Source: Actinomycetota bacterium
GTDB lineage: Bacteria; Actinomycetota; Acidimicrobiia; Acidimicrobiales; Iamiaceae
DNA: 6,330 nucleotides
Assembly: GCA_017882935.1 (NCBI GenBank)
Contig: JADGOP010000149.1
Span: 1-6,330 of the forward strand
Reading direction: 5' to 3'
The position numbers and the translations under genes are program-made. Numbering within the stretch: position 1 is the stretch's first letter; every line of letters starts with the position of its first letter. The notes under the pieces are model-generated. The model did not search any database. It had not been told where the DNA came from and saw nothing but the letters and a program-made list of their open reading frames with translations. Shown piece by piece: positions 1-5,623 of this stretch.

Positions 1-5
1 GCGGG

Positions 6-11
6 TACGAT
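6..11 (+). promoter_or_regulatory. -10-like element placing the TetR transcript start at its GTG
   Basis: TACGAT fits the actinobacterial TAnnnT -10 pattern and ends exactly six bases before the GTG at 18. A transcript from it would start at or next to the start codon, so the mRNA would be leaderless. No Shine-Dalgarno sequence is visible in the 17 bases before the gene. The -35 region lies outside the window, so this rests on one hexamer plus its spacing. Confidence 0.4.
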
Positions 12-17
12 CCGGCC

Positions 18-686
18 GTGGCGAGTCGGGGACGTGGACGGCCAGCTGCGGGGGACCCCGCCACGCCCAGCGACGGCGAGCTGCTCGACGCGGCCCTGGT
101 GGCCTTCGCCGACCGCGGCTTCGACGGCACCTCGGTGCGCGAGCTGGCCCGGGCGCTCGACGTGAGCCACAACCTGATCCCGCAGCGCTTCGGCTCCAAG
201 GAGCAGCTCTGGTACCTGGCCGTCGACCACGGCTTCGGCCGCCTGGCGGCCGAGATGGGCGCGGCGCTGGCCGATCCGCCGGGTGACGACGTGGCGCAGC
301 TGCGCGCGCTCGTCGTGCGCTTCGTGGCCGCCAACGCCACCCGCCCGTCGCTCCTGCGCATCATCAACCAGGAGGCCGCCTCCCCCGGCCCGCGCCTCGA
401 CTTCCTCTTCGAGCGCTACATCGAGCCGGTGCGGCAGTTCGGCGCCACCGTGCTCGCCGACCTGCAGGCGAGCGGCAAGGTGCGCACCAGCTCGGTCGCC
501 CTCATGTACTTCCTGATGACGCACGGTGCCGGCGGGCCCCTCTCGCTCGGGGCGCTGGCGGAGCGCTTCGGGGAGACGGTCGACCCCGACGACCCCGAGG
601 CGGTGCGGCGCTACTCGGAGGAGGCCGTCGAGGTGCTCTTCGAGGGGCTGCTGACGCGGGGCGACGACCCCGCACCCCGGAGTTAA
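18..686 (+). CDS. TetR/AcrR-family transcriptional regulator
   Basis: A 222-residue one-component repressor, normal length for TetR proteins. The N-terminal DNA-binding domain spans about residues 20-65: helix 1 ELLDAALVAFADRGFDGTSV, then a helix-turn-helix around RELARALDVSHNLIPQRFGSKEQLW (41-65). The recognition segment reads NLIPQRF where most family members have a YYHF-like motif. The rest (about 70-215) is a variable all-helical ligand-binding and dimerisation domain whose ligand cannot be read from sequence. The GTG start is chosen because a typical basic GRGRPA lead-in follows and a -10-like hexamer lies six bases upstream. The frame is open to the window edge, so an upstream start is not excluded. 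The gene ends 35 bp before a co-oriented DUF2236 oxygenase, its likely target. That link is inferred from adjacency and the dyad in the gap. The family call is secure; the ligand is unknown. Confidence 0.9.
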   Translation: MASRGRGRPAAGDPATPSDGELLDAALVAFADRGFDGTSVRELARALDVSHNLIPQRFGSKEQLWYLAVDHGFGRLAAEMGAALADPPGDDVAQLRALVVRFVAANATRPSLLRIINQEAASPGPRLDFLFERYIEPVRQFGATVLADLQASGKVRTSSVALMYFLMTHGAGGPLSLGALAERFGETVDPDDPEAVRRYSEEAVEVLFEGLLTRGDDPAPRS

Positions 687-715
687 TTGACACCTGTCTC
701 ATCGGTTGCCATGCT
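687..715 (+). promoter_or_regulatory. Promoter with overlapping dyad (candidate TetR operator) upstream of the DUF2236 gene
   Basis: TTGACA at 687-692 is a consensus -35. Seventeen bases later CATGCT (710-715) sits where a -10 belongs, though it matches TATAAT only at three positions. From 715, six bases lead to the ATG at 722, so a transcript would be leaderless. Overlapping the -35 is the inverted repeat GACA-CC-TGTC (689-698). A repressor bound there would block polymerase, and the adjacent TetR gene is the obvious candidate. The -35 and dyad are seen directly; operator function is inferred. Confidence 0.5.
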
Positions 716-721
716 GCCGGG

Positions 722-1648
722 ATGAGCTTCAAGCGCCGCATCATCGACGAGCTCGAGACCGTGGGAGGTCGCCACGACGAGCCCGAGATCTACTCCGGGG
801 CCCCCGGCGACCCCGGTCTGGCCGGAGGCCCCGACAGCATGTCGTGGGAGATCAACGGCGACCTGGCCAGCCTCGTGGTCGGCGGCTCGTCGGCCATCAT
901 CATGGAGGTCCTGCACCCGTCCGTGATGGCCGGCGTCTTCGAGCAGTCGTCGTACCGCACCGAGCCCATCCAGCGGGCCCAGAACACCCTGGGCTACGTG
1001 CTGCGCACCACCTTCGGCACCACCGCCGCGGCCACCCGCGTCATCGAGCGGGTGAAGAAGGTGCACAGCCACATCAACGGCACCCGCCCCGACGGCGTGC
1101 CCTACCGAGCCCTCGACCCGGAGCTCATCGCCTGGGTGCACACCTGCATCCCCTGGGCGGTGATGAACGCCTTCGACCGCTACGGCCGCCCGCTGACCAC
1201 TGCCGAGAAGGACCGCTACCTCACCGAGCAGGCGGTCATCGGCCGCATGGGCGGCGCCGAGTGGGTGCCCGAGACCACGGCCGAGCTCGACGACTACGTG
1301 GCGCGGATGAAGCCGAAGCTGTCGCTGAACGAGCAGACCCGCAGCTTCATCGACTTCCTCGCGGGCGACACCGGCGGGCCCGACGCGGCCTCCACCCGCA
1401 AGCAGGTCGAGGGACGGCTGGGGCTCCGGGGCTCGATGAGCCTCATGCCCGACTGGGCCCGGCACCTCACCAGCACCTACCACCCCGCGCTCGCCCAACG
1501 GCTCTACTTCGACCAGGCCAACCGGCTGCAGGCGGGGGTCGTGCGCTGGGCCTACCCCGAGCTGCCGTGCAAGCGGCTGGCCCTCGAGCGGTGTGCACCC
1601 GGCACCAGGGTTGCGGCGGCGGCCACGCCGGAGGCGGTCGCCAGCTGA
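722..1648 (+). CDS. DUF2236 / MpaB-type oxygenase family protein
   Basis: A 308-residue protein of the DUF2236 family (ER-bound oxygenase MpaB/MpaB' and rubber-oxygenase Lcp catalytic domain). Family members characterised so far are b-type haem oxygenases; most bacterial members are uncharacterised. Family landmarks in order: WEINGD (42-47), GGSSAIIMEVLHPSVMAG (54-71) with the conserved LHP histidine H65, R79 in SSYRT, VKKVHSHINGT (111-121) with H115 and H117, and LIAWVHTCIPWA (135-146) with H140. These histidines are the candidates for haem ligation, but I cannot assign the axial one. The C-terminal third (about 200-308) is helical and more variable. There is no signal peptide or clear membrane segment, so a cytosolic location is likely. 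The ATG has no Shine-Dalgarno sequence and lies where transcription should start. Linkage to a TetR gene and to a nearby acyl-CoA dehydrogenase would fit lipid or hydrophobic-substrate metabolism, but the substrate is unknown. Confidence 0.85.
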   Translation: MSFKRRIIDELETVGGRHDEPEIYSGAPGDPGLAGGPDSMSWEINGDLASLVVGGSSAIIMEVLHPSVMAGVFEQSSYRTEPIQRAQNTLGYVLRTTFGTTAAATRVIERVKKVHSHINGTRPDGVPYRALDPELIAWVHTCIPWAVMNAFDRYGRPLTTAEKDRYLTEQAVIGRMGGAEWVPETTAELDDYVARMKPKLSLNEQTRSFIDFLAGDTGGPDAASTRKQVEGRLGLRGSMSLMPDWARHLTSTYHPALAQRLYFDQANRLQAGVVRWAYPELPCKRLALERCAPGTRVAAAATPEAVAS

Positions 1649-1674
1649 CTCCAGGAGGGTTGCCACCTCACATT

Positions 1675-1690
1675 GTTAGGGTTACCTAAC
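1675..1690. promoter_or_regulatory. DtxR/IdeR-like dyad
   Basis: GTTAGG-GTTA-CCTAAC is a perfect inverted repeat with six-base arms in a locally AT-rich patch. Set against the remembered IdeR/DtxR iron-box consensus TTAGGTTAGGCTAACCTAA, positions 1675-1689 match 13 of the last 15 bases, while the four bases before them do not match. TTGCCA (1660-1665) and TACCTA (1683-1688) are 17 bases apart and could be a weak + strand promoter overlapping the dyad, as is usual for metal-dependent repressor sites. An ATG follows at 1698. No convincing gene is driven by it. It could instead be an RNA hairpin or a different regulator's site. Confidence 0.35.
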
Positions 1691-1725
1691 TACCAAGATG
1701 AGGCCCCGTCCCGATCGGCAGCGCC

Positions 1726-1788
1726 GTGTTCGCCTGCCCGCCGGGCACCACGGCCACGTCGTCGTGGCGCGAGCACCTGTTCAGCTGA
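1726..1788 (+). other. Possible tiny ORF or gene remnant
   Basis: From 1702 to the TGA ending at 1788, nearly 30 codons in one frame all end in G or C, the codon signature of this genome's real genes. The peptide reads VFACPPGTTATSSWREHLFS from the GTG at 1726. The frame is closed upstream by a TGA at 1699-1701, there is no Shine-Dalgarno sequence, and the GTG is a weak start. It may be a small protein, the tail of a decayed gene whose start (perhaps the ATG at 1698) is now out of frame, or chance in GC-rich DNA. I do not recognise the peptide. Confidence 0.15.
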
Positions 1789-1818
1789 AGCCCGTGGCAG
1801 CCGGAGCCGCTGGGGCGG

Positions 1819-3462
1819 TCAGCAGCTCTTGCCGGGGGGTGCCTCACCCGGCACCCGCCCCTCGACCGTGGTGGTCGTGACGCTCGTCGAGCTCGACTTC
1901 GTGGTGGTGGGCGTGGTGCCGACGACGCTGGCCGGGAGCGTGCGGGGCTTGGTGCGCACCGTGGTGAAGTCGGTGCCGGTCACGAGGACCACGGTCCCCG
2001 CCTGCATGCCGGCGATGGGCGTGATGTCGGCGTCGACCGACAGGTGGCGGGCCAGCAGCAGCGCGGCGCCCTTGTCGCCGGAGGCGTAGCGGATCTGGGT
2101 GTTGGTGACCTGCCCGAGGCCGAGCTGGCTGCTGTCGCCCGTGCCGACGACGTGGAACCCGACCCGGGAGAGCGCGCCGCCCACGTTGGCGGCCTGCTTC
2201 GCGACGCCCGAGCCGTTGAGCACCTGCACGTTCACGCCCGACTCGGCCGAGGTGGTGCCGTCGCGGAACAGGGCCAGGGTCTTGGTGGCCTTCGCGGTGT
2301 CGAGGATCAGCACGTCGGCGCCACCCGGCGTGAAGTAGCGCGTGGTGGGGACGCTGTAGCTGAGCAGGTGCTGGCTGTCGAAGTGGCGGAAGCGGCCGGC
2401 CAGGTCGAGCAACGTGCCCGCTCCCAGGCCCTTGTCGAGGGTGATGTTGTGCACCGTCGACCCGATCAGGTCGTTGAGCGCGATGGGGTCGGTGAGGCCC
2501 TTGCTCTCGGCCCGCGGGATGGCCTTGCGGATGAGCAGCTGCTGGCGGCTGATGCGACCCAGGTCGGAGGTGCCGTCCAGCGTGTCGACGCCGTTCTCGA
2601 TGTAATGGAGGTGGCGGGCCCGGGCGAAGGCGAGCGCCTGGGTGCCGTTCATCGTGACGCACCCGGCCTTGGTGACGTTGAGGCCGGAGTTGTTGTCGTA
2701 CATCGGGGTGTCGAAGTACAGGGGGATGCCGCCCATGGCGTCGACGATCTGCTTGAACCCGGCGAAGTTCACCTCGACGTAGTGGTTGATGGTGATGCCG
2801 AAGTTGTCCTCGATGGTGGCCGTGAGCACCTTCGGGCCCCGGCCGAACGCCGCGTTGATGCGGTCGTGGCCGTTCTCGCCCGGGATGTTCACCCACAGGT
2901 CGCGGGGCAGCGAGAGCAGCTGTGCCTGCGTCTTCTTCGGGTCGACGCGCAGCACCATGATCGTGTCGCTGCGGGCGCTGTCGGCCCCCGGCGCGCCGGC
3001 GCCGAGGAAGGCGCCTGCGTTGGGGTCGTTCTTCGCCACCGCGGAGCGGCTGTCGGAGCCGACGATCAGGTAGTTCTGGGGCGCCCCGGACGCGGCCGCA
3101 TGCAGGCCCAGGTCGATGCGGTGGATCTGGTTGTAGCGCCAGTAGGTGTAGCCCACCACCGTGGCGAGGAGGAGCAGGAGCACGGTGAAGACCGCTCCGG
3201 CCGAGATGGCGAGGCGCTGGCGCCACCCGCGGGGACGGCGTCGCTTCGGCACCTCGATGGCCAGCAGGCGGTCGGCGCCACGGGGCGGTCCGTCGGTGGG
3301 GCCCTTCGGGGACGGCTTGGCCTGAGGCGCGCGCGTGGGACGCGGGCCCGCGCCGGCTGACCGGGGAGGGGTCCGGCGTCCGGGTGGCGGCGGGGAGGCG
3401 CCGCGGCGGGGAGCGGCCTGACCCGACGGGCGGGTCGACGGCCGTCGAGGGTCCGAAGCCAT
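1819..3462 (-). CDS. LytR-CpsA-Psr (LCP) family cell-wall glycopolymer ligase with LytR_C domain
   Basis: A 547-residue type II membrane protein. LCP enzymes transfer polyprenyl-phosphate-linked glycopolymers (arabinogalactan, teichoic acid or capsule) onto peptidoglycan outside the membrane. Residues 1-80 are a Pro/Arg-rich disordered cytoplasmic tail ending in a basic cluster (KRRRPRGWRQR). A single membrane anchor lies at about 85-107. The LCP catalytic domain (about 128-320) keeps the expected motifs: GSDSRS (135-140), ARSDTIMVLRVD (163-174), LSLPRDLWVNIPG (183-195), HDRINAAFGRG (199-209), the arginine pair in FARARH (279-284), and LGRISRQQLLIRKA (301-314). A LytR_C domain follows at about 410-497, starting VNVQVLNGSGVAKQAA. 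The tail after 500 is Thr/Ser-rich and ends in a cysteine. The ATG has no Shine-Dalgarno sequence, but a TAGGCT hexamer lies nine bases upstream, suggesting a near-leaderless message. It stands alone, convergent with DUF2236, and its polymer substrate is unknown. Confidence 0.93.
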   Translation of the reverse strand: MASDPRRPSTRPSGQAAPRRGASPPPPGRRTPPRSAGAGPRPTRAPQAKPSPKGPTDGPPRGADRLLAIEVPKRRRPRGWRQRLAISAGAVFTVLLLLLATVVGYTYWRYNQIHRIDLGLHAAASGAPQNYLIVGSDSRSAVAKNDPNAGAFLGAGAPGADSARSDTIMVLRVDPKKTQAQLLSLPRDLWVNIPGENGHDRINAAFGRGPKVLTATIEDNFGITINHYVEVNFAGFKQIVDAMGGIPLYFDTPMYDNNSGLNVTKAGCVTMNGTQALAFARARHLHYIENGVDTLDGTSDLGRISRQQLLIRKAIPRAESKGLTDPIALNDLIGSTVHNITLDKGLGAGTLLDLAGRFRHFDSQHLLSYSVPTTRYFTPGGADVLILDTAKATKTLALFRDGTTSAESGVNVQVLNGSGVAKQAANVGGALSRVGFHVVGTGDSSQLGLGQVTNTQIRYASGDKGAALLLARHLSVDADITPIAGMQAGTVVLVTGTDFTTVRTKPRTLPASVVGTTPTTTKSSSTSVTTTTVEGRVPGEAPPGKSC

Positions 3463-3471
3463 GAGGGGTCA

Positions 3472-3477
3472 AGCCTA
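3472..3477 (-). promoter_or_regulatory. -10-like hexamer upstream of the LCP gene
   Basis: Read on the - strand, TAGGCT fits TAnnnT and ends nine bases before the ATG at 3462, so the leader would be only a few bases long. No recognisable -35 was found at a normal spacing, and no ribosome-binding sequence is present. This is a weak call. Confidence 0.25.
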
Positions 3478-3550
3478 CCGGCCCCACCTGCGGTCTCTCG
3501 TTCACCCCCATGTCGCAGCGGACACGTCCACAGGTCGCGCGGGACGTGGC

Positions 3551-3584
3551 GCGGCCTCACGTCGCGTGCGTCGTGGCAGGCCGC
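3551..3584 (-). terminator. Possible hairpin terminator of the exporter operon
   Basis: GCGGCCT (3551-3557) pairs perfectly with AGGCCGC (3578-3584). Inside them CACG (3558-3561) can pair with CGTG (3572-3575), leaving a two-base bulge and a ten-base loop. The structure begins 11 bp beyond the permease stop. No T-run follows on the - strand. Actinobacterial terminators often lack one, but GC-rich DNA also makes chance stems common. The rest of the 133-bp gap (3463-3595) shows nothing else beyond the LCP promoter side. Confidence 0.35.
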
Positions 3585-3595
3585 GTGCGGGTTGC

Positions 3596-4426
3596 TCAGG
3601 CGGAGATCCTGGAGAAGCGGTGCACCGACAGCGGGATCAGCACCGCGATGAGGGCGCAGCTCCAGATCAGGGTCTTCATCACCGGTTCGGCCGTGGGCCC
3701 GCCGATCATCAGGGCCCGGGTGGCATCGACGGCGGCCGAGATGGGCTGGTTGCGGGCGAACCCCTGCAGCCAGCCCGGCATCGTCGCCACCGGCACGAAC
3801 GCGCTCGAGGCGAACGTGAGCGGGAAGAGCAGGGGGAAGACCATGAGCTGTGCCGTCTCGCTGCTCGACGCCGTGAGGCCGATGATCACCGCGCCCCACA
3901 TCAGCGACCAGCCGAAGAAGAGCAGCAGCGCGCACGCCGCCAGGAACGGCAGCAGCCCCGTGAGCACGCGGAAGCCGACCAGGTAGCCGACGACCGTGAG
4001 CAGGACGATCACACAGATGTTGCGGACCGAGTCGGCCGCGGTGCGTCCGAGCAGCACGGCCGAGTCGACCATGGGGAGGGAGCGGAAGCGCTCGATGAGG
4101 CCCTTGTGGAGGTCCTCGGAGAGCCCGATGGAGGTGGCCATGACCCCGAACCCGAGCGTCTGCACGTAGATGCCCGGCATCAGGTAGTTGGCGTACGTGA
4201 CACCCGGCGGGTGGATGGCCCCGCCGAACACGTAGCGGAACAGGACCACGAACATGATGGGCTGCACCGACGAGAAGAAGATGCTGTCGGGGTTGCGGCC
4301 GTAGGCCTTCAGGTTCCGCCAGGTGATGGTGATCGTGTCGGGGATGATCCACGACAGCCGGGAGCCGTGGTCGGTGGCGCCGCGCTGGTCGGCGGCCGCG
4401 GGCAGCGGGAGGGCGGTGGCGGTCAC
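3596..4426 (-). CDS. ABC-2 type transporter permease (DrrB-like)
   Basis: A 276-residue integral membrane subunit of an ABC-2 exporter, the usual size for DrrB-type permeases. After a short cytoplasmic N-terminus come about six hydrophobic segments (about 49-68, 83-103, 135-154, 158-181, 193-214 and 252-268). Between segments 2 and 3 is the ABC-2 signature GLIERFRSLPMVDSAVLLGR (109-128), the loop thought to contact the ATPase. The GTG start overlaps the ATPase stop in the sequence GTGA, and a GAGG ribosome-binding site sits six bases upstream inside the ATPase gene. Translation of the two genes is therefore probably coupled. Together they should form an A2B2 exporter. DrrAB itself exports daunorubicin, and other family members export lipids or other hydrophobic compounds; the cargo here cannot be read from sequence. 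Confidence 0.9.
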   Translation of the reverse strand: MTATALPLPAAADQRGATDHGSRLSWIIPDTITITWRNLKAYGRNPDSIFFSSVQPIMFVVLFRYVFGGAIHPPGVTYANYLMPGIYVQTLGFGVMATSIGLSEDLHKGLIERFRSLPMVDSAVLLGRTAADSVRNICVIVLLTVVGYLVGFRVLTGLLPFLAACALLLFFGWSLMWGAVIIGLTASSSETAQLMVFPLLFPLTFASSAFVPVATMPGWLQGFARNQPISAAVDATRALMIGGPTAEPVMKTLIWSCALIAVLIPLSVHRFSRISA

Positions 4427-5508
4427 GAGGCACCTCGCGAGGTCGTGGCGACGTGCCGGGGCGAGTCGGGGGGAGGGGACGGGGCGGTGGTGCCCTTCGG
4501 GTCGCCGGGCGACACGGCGGTGTCGGCGCCGGGCTCGTCGGCACCGGGCTCGTCGGCGCCGGGCTCGTCGAGCGACGCTCGGTGGCCCGTGATGGACAGG
4601 AACACGTCGTCGAGGCTGGGCTCGCGCAGGGCCATGGTGGCGGGCTCGAGGTCGGCGTCGCCGAGGGCGCGCAGCGCGTCGATGACCACACCCGTGCCCC
4701 CGTCGACGATGAGCTCCACGTCGGTCCCGTCGAGGCGGGGCCGCTTCGAGGCAGACCGTTCGAGGATGCCTGCTGCCTGCGCGGCCTGGCTGGGCTCGTC
4801 GAAGGTGAGCGCCAGCACGGTGCTGCCCATGGTTGCCTTCAGCTCGGCCGGGGTGCCGTGGGCGATGACCCGGCCGTGGTCGACGACCGAGACCCGGGCC
4901 GCCAGCCGGTCGGCCTCCTCGAGGTACTGGGTGGTGAGCAGCACGGTGGTGCCTTCCCGGACCAGCTCCTCGATGACCTTCCAGAGCTCGATGCGGCTGC
5001 GGGGGTCGAGGCCGGTGGTGGGCTCGTCGAGGAAGAGGACCGGCGGCCGGTGCACCAGCGATGCAGCCAGGTCGAGGCGGCGCCGCATGCCGCCCGAGTA
5101 GGTCTTCACGGGCCGGTTGGCAGCGTCGACCAGGTCGAAGCGCTCGAGCAGCTCGGTGGCGCGTGCCCGGGCGAAGGCCTTGGAGTGGTGCGTGAGACGG
5201 CCGACCATGCGGAGGTTCTCGTGGCCGGTGAGGTTCTCGTCGACGGCGGCGTACTGGCCGGCGAGCCCGATGGTGGCCCGCACGGCCGCCGCCTCACGGA
5301 CGACGTCGTGACCGAGCACGCTGGCGTGGCCGCCCGTGGGCGCCAGGACCGTGGTGAGGATGCGCACCGCGGTGGTCTTGCCCGCACCGTTGGGGCCGAG
5401 GAGCCCGAACACCGTGCCGGGCGCGACCTCCAGATCGACCCCGGCGAGCGCCTTCACGTCGCCGAAGTCCTTCGTGAGGCCGACGGCCTCGATCGCGAAT
5501 TCCGTCAT
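4423..5508 (-). CDS. ABC transporter ATP-binding protein (DrrA-like, drug or lipid export)
   Basis: A 361-residue cytoplasmic nucleotide-binding subunit that powers the DrrB-like permease. All ATPase motifs are present: Walker A GPNGAGKTT (38-46), Q-loop Q85, signature YSGGM (137-141), Walker B VLFLDEP (157-163) with E162, and D-loop GLD (166-168). The switch position reads TTQYLEEAD with Q194 in place of the usual histidine, which is typical of DrrA relatives. A DrrA-style C-terminal domain follows and contains SLDDVFLSITGH (298-309), the counterpart of the LDEVF motif. The last 50 residues are an unusual Pro/Ser/Thr-rich tail with three tandem DEPGA units. I chose the ATG at 5508 because GAGGA lies seven bases upstream and the ABC fold starts at once (MTEFAIEAVGLTKDFG). 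A start 12 codons earlier is possible but has no such support. The gene diverges from a MarR gene, its likely repressor. Confidence 0.92.
   Translation of the reverse strand: MTEFAIEAVGLTKDFGDVKALAGVDLEVAPGTVFGLLGPNGAGKTTAVRILTTVLAPTGGHASVLGHDVVREAAAVRATIGLAGQYAAVDENLTGHENLRMVGRLTHHSKAFARARATELLERFDLVDAANRPVKTYSGGMRRRLDLAASLVHRPPVLFLDEPTTGLDPRSRIELWKVIEELVREGTTVLLTTQYLEEADRLAARVSVVDHGRVIAHGTPAELKATMGSTVLALTFDEPSQAAQAAGILERSASKRPRLDGTDVELIVDGGTGVVIDALRALGDADLEPATMALREPSLDDVFLSITGHRASLDEPGADEPGADEPGADTAVSPGDPKGTTAPSPPPDSPRHVATTSRGAS
4522..4566 (-). repeat. Three tandem 15-bp units inside the ATPase gene
   Basis: Units 4522-4536, 4537-4551 and 4552-4566 are identical except for one A/G change in the middle unit. 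Being 15 bp long, they keep frame and encode DEPGA three times in the ATPase tail after the DrrA C-terminal domain. This looks like slippage expansion of a disordered, acidic linker. Unit number could vary between strains. Confidence 0.85.
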
Positions 5509-5514
5509 GGGGAC

Positions 5515-5544
5515 ATCCTCGCGAGATTCCTTGACCAGTGTCAA
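5515..5544 (-). promoter_or_regulatory. Exporter promoter and candidate MarR operator
   Basis: On the - strand TTGACA (5544-5539) is a perfect -35. Eighteen bases further, GAGGAT (5520-5515) sits at the -10 position, six bases from the ATPase ATG. The same bases also read as a Shine-Dalgarno sequence, so it is unclear whether this mRNA is leaderless. The dyad TTGAC-CAGT-GTCAA (5531-5544) overlaps the -35. Its length and symmetry suit a MarR dimer, and the divergent MarR gene begins 80 bp away. The dyad and -35 are seen directly; the operator role is inferred. Confidence 0.5.
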
Positions 5545-5611
5545 CTACTTTCGTCACTGAACCTTTGCCACGGGACAGTGGTGGAGCACCCTCGATGTTC
5601 GACCTGCAGGA

Positions 5612-5617
5612 TATGAT
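5612..5617 (+). promoter_or_regulatory. -10 element of the MarR gene
   Basis: TATGAT differs from consensus TATAAT at one base and ends exactly six bases before the GTG at 5624, implying a leaderless transcript. No matching -35 is obvious at 16-19 bases upstream. An AGGA at 5608-5611 is 12 bases from the start, too far for a good ribosome-binding site. The two ATG triplets in this patch (5613 and 5616) are out of frame with the MarR gene. Confidence 0.5.
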
Positions 5618-5623
5618 GGCGCC

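Larger units (their letters stand above)
1649..1818. other. Convergent intergenic region between DUF2236 and LCP genes
   Basis: This 170-bp gap lies between two genes that point at each other. Its left part (about 1665-1700) is distinctly AT-rich compared with the rest of the window and contains a 16-bp dyad. An AGGAGGG stretch at 1653-1659 looks like a Shine-Dalgarno sequence but has no good start at a proper distance. GCCACG-TCGT-CGTGGC (1753-1768) could form a six-pair GC stem with a four-base loop. It has no T-run, so it is only a weak terminator candidate for either neighbour. Confidence 0.5.

Noticed and set aside
683..1666. Long - strand frame opposite the DUF2236 gene
   Set aside because: It has no domain signature, while the + strand frame has the DUF2236 landmarks. 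It is a GC-bias shadow.
1753..1768. GCCACG-TCGT-CGTGGC stem as a terminator
   Set aside because: Only six pairs and no T-run. Stems of this size are common by chance at this base composition, so it is mentioned only in the gap description.
1698..1880. 60-residue + strand ORF starting just after the metal-box-like dyad
   Set aside because: Its third positions are not strongly G/C-biased, it runs 62 bp into the LCP 3' end, and the peptide has no recognisable feature. The frame ending at 1788 has better coding bias.
2044..3360. Long + strand open frame antisense to the LCP gene
   Set aside because: It mirrors a gene with complete LCP motifs. Long antisense frames are routine where third positions are nearly all G or C, and its residue make-up (Gly/Val/Ala/Asp/Glu/Arg-heavy) has no recognisable domain.
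3066..4691. 541-residue - strand frame spanning the permease and both flanks
   Set aside because: It crosses two real genes in the wrong frame and translates to Pro/Arg/His-rich low-complexity sequence.
4453..5616. Long + strand open frame antisense to the ABC ATPase
   Set aside because: The - strand frame has every ABC ATPase motif. The antisense product is low-complexity Gly/Val/Glu/Arg sequence and also crosses the exporter promoter region.
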